From: Pilaira anomala
Taxonomy: Eukaryota; Mucoromycota; Mucoromycetes; Mucorales; Mucoraceae
DNA length: 64,000 bases
Assembly: GCA_025716855.1 (NCBI GenBank)
Contig: JAIXMQ010000041.1
Coordinates: forward strand, 62,001-126,000
Direction of reading: 5' to 3'
Shown: in pieces, positions 12,333-23,500 of the stretch
Numbering within the stretch: the first letter of the stretch is position 1
How the letters are laid out: every line of letters starts with the position of its first letter
Translations under genes and position numbers: made by a program
The notes under the pieces: generated by a model
What the model was told of the DNA's origin: nothing
Seen by the model: only the letters and a program-made list of their open reading frames with translations
The model's database searches: none

Positions 12333-14788
12333 TTGAATTTTTATACAAGAGAAGATGAAGGAACCTGTTCAATCAAAACAAAAAAAAAACGAAAAATAAT
12401 AAACATAAAATCTTGCTTTATATATAACCAATCTATCATTTCACTTTTTTCTTGATTTAGGTCTATAAAAAAGAAAAATAAATAACCAAGCCGCATTTTT
12501 ACTATATAAAGACAAATCTAAAAATAATGACTCTACTGTGGTACAGCAAAACTTTCTTTTACTGGGACTTTATTATTAGAAAAATGTAGGATTTCATATT
12601 TATGCAAACTTTTTTTTTCAATTCAATCAATTAAAGTACTATATCTAGATACATTATCCTCTTTTGTAGACTGAAACTATATAAAACTGCTTATACTGTA
12701 TACCGAAATATGAACTTGTCCCACTTTTTTTTTCGTTCGATTTAAACGCGGTAGATGATGAAACATGTAACCCAGTGTATTCGAAGTGTTTGTTTGTACT
12801 CAGTATAAATGTTTAAAGTAATCTTTTATTTTATTGTAAATTTGAACCCCAAGGATATTTTTGAACATCAAAAGTGGCCGAGTTTTGGCTAAAGTATATA
12901 GAATATATGGAAAGTTGGCGTTTATTATCTGGGGGACTCAATAAATGTATATTGTTTTTAATTCGTCTTTCTTACTTTTACCTAATAGCTTTTCTAATCC
13001 ACGTCCGTCAAATCATTGTTACATACATTCTCAAGTATGATACCATTGTGCAACGGCTAAAAAATGGATTCAAGATCAACAAGAGAGCAGTTACTTTATT
13101 TCCTCGGTACCAGCATCTATAAAAATAGATGAGTTCTCTTATATATTTTAAACAAAAAATATAGTAGCGCAGTATACACTAGTGGTAAACTTCAAATCGT
13201 AGTAGATGGCACTTTAGATCACTAGCTTTTTTTTAACAACAAGGTCATACCAACCTCATGACTTCGTCGCTTGAAAGTGCATCTAAAAGTTTGTTATTGT
13301 CTTCGCTTGTGCTACATAACGGATTTGGAAGATTGAAATTTCTTCTTCGCGGATTTCATTCAAAGACAAACTTTCTTACGTCGAGATCAGTTATTTTAAA
13401 GTTGCAATTAGGGTTCTGTATTTGGTGAATTGTTTTTCTTTAAAAACCTTATTAAAGTAATTTTTGCTAAAAAAAATATAAACATCCAGATTTTTGAAAA
13501 CTGAAATGTCCTTTTCTTCATTTAGTTTTTTTTTCTTTCTTATATAATTTATTTGTCATCAAAAATGCAATATTGTACGTGCATAGGAATAAACACATAT
13601 AAAAAGAAAAAGGTAAAGAAATGTCATTAAATTTGTTGTAGTTAAATGTAGTTGATTAGAAGAAAATTGTGATTATTCCGAACGTGACACCAGCTATAGG
13701 AATTTGGTGTGCTTAACAATAATACCCCTTTTATTAATTTGAAATTACAATCCATTCGTTTTGATAGACAAACTTTACATCATCTTTTTCAGAAAGTTAC
13801 TTTATGATTATATTTAGATCTTGAGTGTATTCACATGTAAGAAGTCATTAAACATCATCCTGCTCTTGATCTTCCTCCTCTGAATATATATAGCCGACAA
13901 TTCTGATAAGGGATTAGTAAAGAGTTTTATAATATTTAAGATGTCTCTGATATAAATCATCTTTTTTTAAATCAGCCATTTTATTGAGGAAATAGTCCAA
14001 TTCGAGAATATAAAATATTTTTTGCCCTGACCTATACTCAAACAAGGAACGGGTCATGTAATTAATTTGTCCAAGGTAGCGTTACCAGTTACATAATCAT
14101 TTTTAGAATAAACACTCGTCAGTTCGTACATTTTTATTAATATAACTATACACAAAATTAGCGGAACAGGAGAGTGATCTGGAAAGAAGGATCTTGTTGG
14201 TAAAAAAATCTCTCCGGAAAACCAGAATCTTTGATGATTGAATTACTGAAACAGCCAAGAGAGTTACACCAAAAGATTATCGAAATTAATTCGAAGCGTT
14301 TAGAAATACATAAAATCTATACCTAATGCTGGAAATGTGTTTTTTTAAACAAAAGAGGGTTTCGCATGAATGATGGTGATGTTCAAGAAAATTACACAAA
14401 AAAAAACAAGCCTGACTTCCAAATATATTACTATAATGAGAACAGTTTTCCCTTGGCGTGCACATCTCCTCCACAACCACGTAGTTTCATGCAATTAATT
14501 AAACTAATATTCGAACTTCCATACATTTTTTCTCGTTGAACAAATTATATTACTTTGCTCAATCTTTGTCAACTTGAATAGTTAAAGAAGGCTTAAAAAT
14601 GCTATGCAATATAATAAGCGTTAAATTGTTAAAATTAACGAGTTCCTTATTGTTCTACCAAATTTAAATCGGAAAAGTCTCAAAATATTTTAATGGGAGA
14701 CTCAATTTTTTATTTTTTATTTTGAACAAGTTCTGGCTGGTCCTTCTTACAATCGCATTAAAATTCCTCTTTTATTCACACAATAGAG
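12333..14788. other. Intergenic 2.4 kb with possible gene relics
   Basis: This is the shared 5' region of two divergent genes. A small frame at 12874-13122 (about 80 residues, hydrophobic) has no recognisable family and I do not support it as a gene. On the minus strand between about 13850 and 14030 there are short coding-like pieces: an acidic C-terminus-like segment YSEEEDQEQDDV ending in a stop, preceded by broken frames. I read this as a decayed gene end, with low confidence. The remainder is AT-rich. Confidence 0.4.
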
Positions 14789-15713
14789 ATGGATTCATCG
14801 CTGTCACAAAACACAACTGAAGTACCTTCTACTAACGATACCTTAAATGAACAACCAACAGAAACAACAGAGGAACAAACTCCTATTGAACGAACGAGAC
14901 AAACTTTTTCACACAATGCTAATGAATTAAGACAAAGAAATGGCTTTAAAGAACCATCGCAAAAAGATACAGTATTTGCAATCACTAATAATTACAAAGA
15001 TGATTCTTGCTCTAACGGTGAGGGTTTTTACGAATGTAATATTTGGTAAATAACGCTTAAAGTCATACAGTCCATGTAAAAGTATTCATATTTCATTAGT
15101 TTCGATACAGCTATACATCCAGTTTTGACATTGTGTGGGCATTTGTTCTGGTATGTTTGTTAGCTACGTATTTTTCCTATTACTAAAGTCTTAATTAGCT
15201 GGTCTTGTCTTGCTCAATGGCTTAACGCACAATCACGTAACCCAACATGTCCTGTATGTAAAGCAGGCTGTGGTAAAGATAAAGTAATCCCTATTTATGG
15301 CCGTGGTAAAGAAGAAAAAGATCCAAGGTAAATTTCGATTAGATCCGTACATATTAACCATTAACAGCAAAAGTAGGAATGATCCATCTATACCAACACG
15401 CCCGGCTGGTCAAAGACCAGCGCCTATTCGTGATCCTAATAGACCAGCTACATCATTTTTTAGTCAACCATTTGGAAATAATGCTTTTAATAGAGGAGGT
15501 ATATCTATATCAGCAGGATTTGGTTTCTTTCCTGTAGGTGTTACATTTGTAAGTAATATGCTATAAATAAAATTAACAACTTGTAACTAAAATTTCTGAT
15601 AGAATATGCCAACAGGTGCTTCTAATACACCACAGACTCCACAAGGCGCTTTCTTTTCTCGATTAGTAATGATGTTATTAAGTTTATTAATTATTGCAAT
15701 TATTTTTGCATAA
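14789..15713 (+). CDS. RNF5/RMA1-like ER-anchored RING E3 ubiquitin ligase, 5 exons
   Basis: Exons 14789-15045, 15100-15150, 15199-15327, 15368-15548 and 15603-15713 join in phase for about 242 residues. The C3HC4 RING is split by two introns: YECNIC (the last Cys is made at the exon 1/2 junction), then TLCGHLFC, W-S-C-L-AQWL after the next junction, then CPVCKAGCGKDKVIPIYGRG. This PIYGRG ending is characteristic of the RNF5/RNF185/RMA group. A disordered Thr/Glu-rich N-terminus precedes the RING. A Pro/Gly-rich linker leads to a C-terminal hydrophobic anchor (VMMLLSLLIIAIIFA) ending at the stop, as in tail-anchored ER ligases that act in ER-associated degradation. It converges with the stress-protein gene, 47 bp between stop codons. 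Confidence 0.9.
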
Positions 15714-15760
15714 GTAGAAATCAAAAAATAAAATAAAATAAAAGATATATGTTGTGTATT

Positions 15761-16941
15761 TTAAAGTGTACCATCGTATTTGTTAATACTAAATGAATCC
15801 CTTTCAACTTCATCCACTCGCAAATGTCCATTCATAACACTTTGGCTCAATTTTTGTGCCGACGTCTTTTTTTGCTTGGATGCTTTTTCCTTCTTTTGTG
15901 GTCTAACAACTGATACTGGAATAGGTGAATTATGAACTAAAAATGTAGATACACTACCCATAATCATTCTGTATATAGATATATATATATATATAGATAT
16001 AATATTAGTATAGTATCACACATTTATTCTGAACAAGTATTACCCTTTCAATGCACCTCGATCTCTTGAACCACAAACAACCATAGTCAATTTTGGTGTC
16101 GAAGAAATCTGAGACATTCAGTTAGTAAGATTTTTTTTTTCATTTTATAATCTTACCAAATTTAACAAAGATTCTCTTGTTTTACCAGCAACAGAATGAG
16201 TGACAATTTTTATGTTGTAAAGCAACATTTCATCCATTGTAGTTTTAACCCGGGAAATCATAGTTTTAGAATGACGATCAAGCTTTAGTATAAGTTTAGT
16301 ATGATGTAATAAATGCTGGTTATAATAAATATTACCTCCCCCCAAAGTCGATACTTTTCATCTTCATTCATGTCTTCTACGTCTTCATCAGTGTCAACTA
16401 CACTAGCAATATGCAACTCGTCGCCACTACGAAGCAGTGTACCAATACCCCATCTCATAGCATACATACTTTCTTCACCAAAATCACACATCATCATGTA
16501 TCTTTTGCACCTTCTAGTTTTCTTTTCTTCAGATAATCCATAATGAAATGTTACTTGAATATAGTCATCTTTTGAAATAAGTACAGGTGGATCAGAGAAA
16601 ACGAGCTCAGATGGGCGGCGAGTCAATTTATGCTTAGAATCCGAAGATTTCAAGCTGCAGTCAATTGCAATCTGTCGATTACTTTCTGTTATTTTAAATA
16701 GTTCGGGGTCGCGAATGGCCAAATCGTCTTCATACTCGTCGTCATCATCCGGGTAATAATAATTATCGACGCCTGGATTATATTCTTCATCAGAGTCATT
16801 AGCATCAATTCGATTAGGATCAGGCTTTGACATAATGACAGCTTCTTTGACTCGTCTGTCTTCAGCTGAATCTCGGTTTAGATCCTGTATTTCTTGAGAT
16901 AGCATTGCATCAAGGTCCCAAGAGTTGTCGTTATTTGCCAT
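15761..16941 (-). CDS. Universal stress protein (UspA)-family protein, 5 exons
   Basis: Exons (minus) 16941-16336, 16282-16157, 16108-16044 and 15968-15761 are in phase and give about 334 residues; one further upstream exon appears to be leader. The acidic N-terminus (EEYNPGVDNYYYPDDDDEYEDD) is followed by an alpha/beta fold. That fold has MMMCDFGEESMYAMRWGIGTLL and LHIASVVD (first strand and helix), VKTTMDEMLLYNIKIVTHSVAGKTRESLL, then TMVVCGSRDRGALKG and MIMGSVSTFLVHNSPIPVSVVRP. The G-x2-G-x9-G(S/T)-like element (GSRDRGALKGMIMGSVS) matches the ATP-binding type of Usp domain. It is probably cytosolic and in some stress or signalling role; no partner can be inferred. The C-terminal tail is Lys-rich. 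I chose the ATG at 16941 because the spliced upstream frame is out of phase with it. Confidence 0.82.
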
Positions 16942-17152
16942 TTGAGTCTATAATATTATAATATATTTAGAAAAAATAACTCTGACACAAAGTTATAATT
17001 GTTTTTTTTAGGTACTTACTTTTGTAGATTTCGTCATTACAAGATGGTTGCTTTAAAATAGCAAGCAGTTCTCGCTTGGGCTTCCTTCGGTATTTTAATA
17101 TCCCAGCGGTCACATCATGCTGGGAACACAAACTCTGCACGACTGACGACAT
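16931..17152 (-). promoter_or_regulatory. Spliced upstream ORF overlapping the stress-protein start codon
   Basis: An ATG at 17152 opens 44 codons that run to a good donor at 17020 (GTAAGT). The intron 17019-16948 ends in a clean acceptor (TATAG) 6 nt before the main ATG at 16941. After splicing, the frame is one base out of phase with the main ORF and stops at 16933-16931, eight bases past the A of the main ATG. The result is a 49-codon upstream ORF that overlaps the main start. Alternatively the leader exon belongs to the protein and a small sequence error hides that. Confidence 0.5.
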
Positions 17153-19443
17153 TTGTTATTCGTTTTCAGGTGATACGCTCAGAACATGCAATATAAAACA
17201 GAAAAAATCGTTCTATAAACGATCATTTGTAACTAACAAGTTTCTATATTTTAAGACTAAAAAAACGAAATCATATAGTAACTGGCTTCAGATGAAGATA
17301 TGAATTTATTCGGAAACGATGTAAAATTAAAATTACTAGCAGTTGTTATTTTGGAAAATAATTAAAAATAACAATAAAATGTAATTGTTTTCTTCATATA
17401 AAAATAATTTTTAGAAGTCTTTAATCATGGAATTTGGACTTGAAGCTATAAAAATAAAATAAAAACGTTAACTATCACCACCTTCCCGCATAAGATGAAA
17501 TTATGGTACTTTTGAAGCTACAAATAGGCTAAAACAGTTAAAAAAAAATATAATTAACTATGACATTGTTCTTGAATATTGGTATACAAATACTTTGGAA
17601 ATATATCCATTTGAGACTGGACGCATTGTATGTACGGAAGTTGTTACACAATTTTAATAGTTCTGCTTTTAAAGTTTATATCTCGATTGGCTGTATAGGC
17701 AATTTTTTGTTAACTAGTTAGACAAACAGATATTTGTAATGCCTTTTTTATATCCCCAAACAAAAAAAAAAAAAAAAGAAAAAATCTCATTTTGAAAGCT
17801 GTTTTTTTATTAAAATAAAAAAGTCGGTGTTGGTTATATTTAATTGAGATGAATTCTTGGGGTGCCACAAAAAAAAATCAATTTAAAAAGATAGATTTAG
17901 ACGAGTAAGAAAAATGATCAAGGTTTTATTTATTTATTTAATTAAAAAAAGTGTTTCTCTTTGTTCTCAAAGTAGTAAAATATATCACTACAATGATAAT
18001 AACAGGACAACAATCACGAGAAGGCAGAAACACATCTGGTCCCAAAAGTCGCCTTTGAAAGTAGGAGGTAAAGTCTACTTGTGCCCGGTTGACAATACAT
18101 TATCAAATAAAAGTATGCACCAAACTACCTAAAGCAGCTTCTGATAACAAACTAAATATTTCACGTACCTGGAGACCAAAACCAAGAGCAAGACCAAGAC
18201 CACAACTAAGGCCACGACCACGACCACGACCAAGAACCAGAGCCAGAACCAGACGAGAAGGTTCGCTTGTTAAAAATGATAAAAAAATTATGCAAAAAAA
18301 AACAATTTATATATAACCATGCCATGGCTGTGATTAATTTACTCGCCCATTTGGCGTCAGTAAAGATTATCAAAGTATGTAGAGAAAATTCTATTCTTGC
18401 TTAGATCATCACTCTTTAAGTTGAAGAGACTTGACTCATTTTTGCCTCCTACACTAGAAAAAAAAGCACTATGTATGAATGATGACAGGGCCGTAGGATT
18501 AAAGAAGTTATAAAAAAAATATCAGTCAAATGTATATAAGTGTACAGATAGAAGCTATTATTCAAATATTATAAAGAGGCTGTGTATAGCCTTTAGAAAC
18601 CTGTGTAAATTTTCATTGATAGGTTTATCTTTTTTTGTTTTATTTAAAGAGAGTATGGCTAAAGAGTTGATTAAACTTTTGATTTGAATAAAGAGCTTAA
18701 ATCACTTTTTACCTTATGTGAAACCAAGCCTCTTGACACCCCCTCTTTTTTTTTCTGTTTCTTTTCATTACTCTTTGAATTTATGCTCTGAAAAGAAAAG
18801 TCAAGTCATTTACCATATAATATATATATCTATTCGTGAGTGTATGAAGCAACACTATGCAGATATGACTACAGATGATTGTACTATTAAATTCAATGTG
18901 TCCCAGTAAAGGAAATATCAAGTTGAAGTTATAAAGGTAGATTATTTTCTTATACATAGTATGATATTCTTAATCTTCAACATGACATACTTTTTAAAAG
19001 TTTTAGTCAATCTAAATTAATTTGTCTTAATTATTTTTCTTCTATGACTTTATATGCCTTTTATTTCTTCAAGTAGCCAATAAAATATCGTTGTATATTA
19101 TTACGCCGTATGTCATTAATCTATGCATTATTTTTCAAAACGGTATGATAGATCGTCATATTACATGTTTAAATCTAAGGCGTTTATTTAAGAACGAGAA
19201 AATATCTGCTCACTAACCATTCTTGTGTATCACTAAATTGATATGTTTTAATAAACAATCAATGAATAATAACACTCAAACAGCATGTAACTAAGCCAAA
19301 GAAAAAATTTTTCAGATATGTATTTACATAATCTGAAAATTACTTAAATGATGTAAAATGGATAAACATTACACCACGTACGCTTCAGCTGTCACATAAT
19401 CTTTTTTTGTTTGAATTTTGGTTTTTACCTCTTACTCATTACA
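17153..19443. other. Intergenic 2.3 kb: relic of a dispersed coding repeat and a basic microsatellite
   Basis: Mostly AT-rich. Two items stand out. At about 17995-18060 (+) there is a 15-residue coding-like match (GQQSREGRNTSGPKS) to a relic on the minus strand near 57230-57295. At 18177-18262 a degenerate hexamer repeat (CCAAGA/CCACGA type) encodes Arg/Pro/Ala-Arg repeats in one frame. Neither lies in a frame that I would call a gene. Confidence 0.5.
18177..18262. repeat. Degenerate CCAAGA/CCACGA hexamer repeat
   Basis: About 14 imperfect hexamers of the form CCAAGA, CCACGA or CCAGAG in a row. In the + frame they encode alternating Arg with Pro, Ala or Thr. It is much richer in GC than its surroundings. 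It is probably a minisatellite rather than part of a gene, because the frame lacks conserved sequence on either side. Confidence 0.6.
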
Positions 19444-20390
19444 GTTATTAAATAACAGATTGCCACTTTTACCTTTTGAAATCTTGAGACTAACTTTCAC
19501 ATATTTGAAAGAAAAAGATTTGTTACATTGTCAACTCACGAGTAAGAACTGGTACGAAGCTTCAGTCGAACTTTTGTATTCCAAGGTACCGACCTTGCAA
19601 AACGAATTCCGGTTTCGATTTGTTCCCACGATATCCAATTCTTCAACACTAGGTAACTACCCCAAGGAGATAAATTTGTCTGATTCGTTAACAACACCTA
19701 GAGAGGGAAGGTTTTGGGACGAACATAACTTAATAAGTGCTCTTATACAACACTGCCCTAACCTACGAGTGCTCAATAGCCACTCGTTTTGGTTCCAAAT
19801 TTCTGTTGCTGTTGCTCAAGGCTACTTAACCCGTCTACAAGTTCTACCAAGACCTTCCAGAAGTGATAGTTTGGAAAGATATCTTTACACTGTGCAACTC
19901 TTTAAACCAACTTTGACATGCTTAGAAGTACTGGATTGGGAACAATCTTATGGAGTCGATTTAAATGATCTATGACCGTATCAAATGTTTCTGAAGCATA
20001 GTAGAGAATTCAAAAAATTACAAAAGCTTGTTATTTGATGCAAGTCTTGTAGCCATTTAAGCTGTTTCAATTCATTGATAGACAATTGTCCACAATTAAC
20101 GGAACTTGATATTTTTTTACCAATACATGTCTTGATCAACTGATATTGAAACATTTGGATTATATTGATGATAAGATTGACGATGGCTATGATGTTTATG
20201 TCAGGTTGCTTACAAATTATGGACTGAAGTTTTATAGAAGTAACAGGGATGGTCTCTTTCCAGTAAGTAAAAGTCATATAGCAAAAGATCCTACAAGTGT
20301 TTCAATTTGGATATCACTTGTCTAAATTTAAAAGAAATAGTAATTTGTGGAATATATCGCCCTCATGAAGATATAAGATGGATTTTTTAA
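19444..20390 (+). pseudogene. F-box/LRR protein pseudogene
   Basis: After a plausible acceptor (CATTACAG, 19443) the frame starts with LLNNRLPLLPFEILRLTFTYL and continues KDLLHCQLTSKNWYEASVEL, a clear F-box; LRR-like sequence follows (LIQHCPNLRVLN, LTCLEVLDW). The frame ends at TGA 19973-19975, but homologous sequence continues. EFKKLQKLVI, then in the same frame after another TGA the SCSHLSCFNSLIDNCPQLTEL segment, then after a phase change HLDYIDDKIDDGYDVYVRL, and finally ITCLNLKEIVICGIYRPHEDI to a stop at 20388-20390. No first exon with a start codon is visible. F-box proteins are substrate adaptors of SCF ubiquitin ligases and form large, fast-turning-over families in Mucorales. This copy has several stops or shifts and is most probably dead. 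Confidence 0.75.
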
Positions 20391-20473
20391 CCTCGTTCAT
20401 AACTAAAAACTTTCTGCTTTTTATCCATTATATAATAATTATTTTATTTAATAAGAAAAGGTTTTCTTAACAC

Positions 20474-20485
20474 AGGGGGGGGGGG
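20474..20485. repeat. G homopolymer (11 G)
   Basis: A rare long G-run in an otherwise AT-rich region, between the F-box pseudogene and the 3' end of the CHD1-type gene. Its length is error-prone in any sequencing technology. Confidence 0.6.
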
Positions 20486-20504
20486 TTATATCTACACTAT
20501 ATCT

Positions 20505-23500
20505 TTAGAGACGTCTGTCTCGGTTGGTTCGGCTACAATCCCGGTTATAAGGATTGTAGCGACTACTGCTACTGTTGTCCCTTCGATCACGACGATTGTG
20601 ATCATCACCACTCTTATAGGGGGATCTTCTTCGTCCATTTCTACTGCTTCGATCTTCTCTGATACTTTGATCTTCTCTGTTACTTCGTTCATCATGACTA
20701 CTTCTGTTACCTCTACTGCTTCTATCGTCTCTATTACCTCTGTCATATCTACTGTATCTGTCATATCTACTATTTCTGCCATATCCACTACTCTTGTCAT
20801 ATCTGCTATTTCTGTCATATCTACTACTTTTGTCATATCTACTGCTTCTGTCATCTCTATCGTTTCGATTATGAGGATGATGGCTACGGCTAGTTATTCT
20901 AGAAGAGCTTGATGAATTATGCGAGCTTGGATCTATATGGCTACTACTACTACTACTACTACCATTATGTCTTTCAGTTGAAGTTGAACCTGAAGTACTT
21001 GTTTTTGTTGCACTTGGTTTTGTTGTGGTTGTAGAACTTGATGCTACTAATTTCTCATATACGTTCATAATTTCGTTATGTGAAACGTTCACACCAGGCC
21101 AGAACTTTGCTGTGTAAATCCATAGATCTCGTTTTAAATTCGCGTCTCCTTTATGTTGTGTTGCTTGCTTATCAATAAATCGTCCAATAGGAGCTAAGCA
21201 CTCCTTGATAATATGTGCTTTACGCACTCCTTCTTCTTTGACAGAATCGTCACGAAGTCGAATCAAGTAATGCTTTACTGATCGCATCGTAGAGTAACAT
21301 GCATTTTCATCGTAGTCTTCATATGATCGTACAGGCGTTTTATCATCTTTTTCAACTCGTTTATGGGAAGGTCTGGGTACATCATCTAAAGTGCGCGAAG
21401 ATCTTTTTCTAGAAGAGCCTTGACCTGAGACAGCTGTCTTTCTTCTTCTTTTACCTAATGATGTACTTCCATCTTCCTCCTCTTCTTCTTCTTCATTCAT
21501 ATGCTCATAATACACAATTTTTCTTTTCGCTGCACGATCGTACAGTACGGTTTGCTGATCTTCAACCTTTTGTTGTTCCTGTGCTACTTTTTCAATTTCT
21601 TCGGATGGTATAATATCTTCCCATCTAAGATCATTTGCAGTACCACCATAGTCCGTAATTTAAACTGGGCCAAGAAATCATCGACCTAAAGCACTGTCAT
21701 CTGCATTCTCTGTCTCGGTTTGTTCAGCTCTCGCTAAAATATCATCTAAATCCATATCGTTCAACTTTTCGTTGTTATCAGAGGTTTGAAACATATTTTG
21801 TGCACCAAACTTGAGAATAGCACTTAATTCGTCTTTATTAAATGGTAAATCCTTATTTTTACCTGTGGCTGTCTTGAGTGATTGGGATGCAGCAATATTT
21901 TGTTCTTGTTCCGTTAAATGACCCGAGGTATCCATTCGTTTAATGATACAGTACTCGAGGACCATCTTTCGTTTGGCACGTTCAATGATATCCTCTTCCA
22001 TGGTTTCCTTGGTAACGAATCGATAAACATTAACTGATTTGGTTTGACCAATACGATGTGCACGAGACATGGCTTGTAAATCATTCTGTGGGTTCCAATC
22101 ACTATCAAAGATAATGACAGTATCTGCCGTAGTTAAATTAATACCCATACCACCAGCACGTGTAGACAAGATGAAAGCGAAATCTGGACTATTTGGAGCA
22201 TTATAATGCTCAATTGCCTTATTTCTGTCTTCTGGCTTCATGGAACCATCTAATCTTTGAAAGTATGCCCACGTAGCGTCATATATTCAGAAAGGATATC
22301 CAACATCATGACCAATTGAGAAAAGATCAAGACACGATGACCATTCGATTTCAAGCGAGTTAATAATTTATCCAGCAGTACCATTTTTCCACTGTTCTCG
22401 ATTAAACCTTTCAAACGTGTGACTCTACTCATTGACATTTCTTCTGCATTTGGAAAAAGATAAGGATGGTTACTGGCTTTTTTCAATTCGATTGCAATAT
22501 TTAACCACTGTTTCTTATTTTCTCCACTTTCATTTAATAAATCAAAGTTTTTTGTCAAGATATGCTTATAATATTCCTTTTGTAAGTTGCTCATTTCCAC
22601 ACGCAAGATACGTTCGGATTTATTAGGTAATGACTTTTCTACATCCTTTTTTAATCGACGTAACATGATTCGTTTAATACTATCGTGTAGTGATGAAATC
22701 TTTTCTTCTTGATGAACATTTTCTACATCAATTTCTGCGTATTCAGTCATATCCATTTTTGGGTTAAGGAAACTAACCAAAGCTAATAATTCTTTGACAT
22801 TATTTTGAAGTGGTGTACCCGTAATTAATAATCGATTAGCAGTTTGGAAGCTACTGAGTGCTTCATATAATTGTGACTCTGAGTTCTTTAATCGATGGGC
22901 TTCATCCACTGCTAAATATTTCCAACGAATACCTTGTAAGAAATCTTTATCTTTCAATACAATTTCATAGGTAGTGATCAATACATTAAATTTGAAGTGC
23001 TTCGTTCCTTTCACATAAAATTCATTGTCTCGAATGACTTCACGTGCTTGAGGGTTACCTAAATAACATAATACGTTCATTTGAGGTGCCCATTGTTTAA
23101 ATTCTTGCATCCAATTATTGATGTAGAAAGTGGTACTACAACCAAGAAAGGACCATAGACATTACAGGTATTATAAAGTGCATTTAAAAAACTAATGGTT
23201 TGAACCGTCTTTCCTAAACCCATTTCATCTGCCAAAATACCATTTTCATCACGACTCCAAAGCCAATACATCCAATTGACACCATGTAATTGATAGTCAC
23301 GTAATTCACCACCATTAATATAGGCAGGTTGTTTTTTGAATGCTTTGAATTCAGGTCTCTTTTGTTTCGGGTATGTCATGGATCGATGCGGTATAAGCAT
23401 GTTTTCTTCACGTTCCAAATATTCATCGATTTTAACCTGATATTCATCTGAAATTGCTTCTTCTTCTTCCCAAGTACATTCATCATAATGAAGTCTTCTC

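Noticed and set aside
12874..13122. 82-codon hydrophobic frame in the 12.3-14.8 kb spacer
   Set aside because: No recognisable sequence, no splice partner; such frames are expected by chance in 2.4 kb.
13140..13240. tRNA-like A-box sequence (TAGTGGTAAAC)
   Set aside because: No B-box at the right distance and no cloverleaf could be drawn.
20492..20912. Thr/Ile/Ser-rich and Asp/Met/Val-rich frames overlapping the CHD1-type C-terminus
   Set aside because: They are alternate-frame readings of the Arg/Ser/Tyr repeat on the minus strand.
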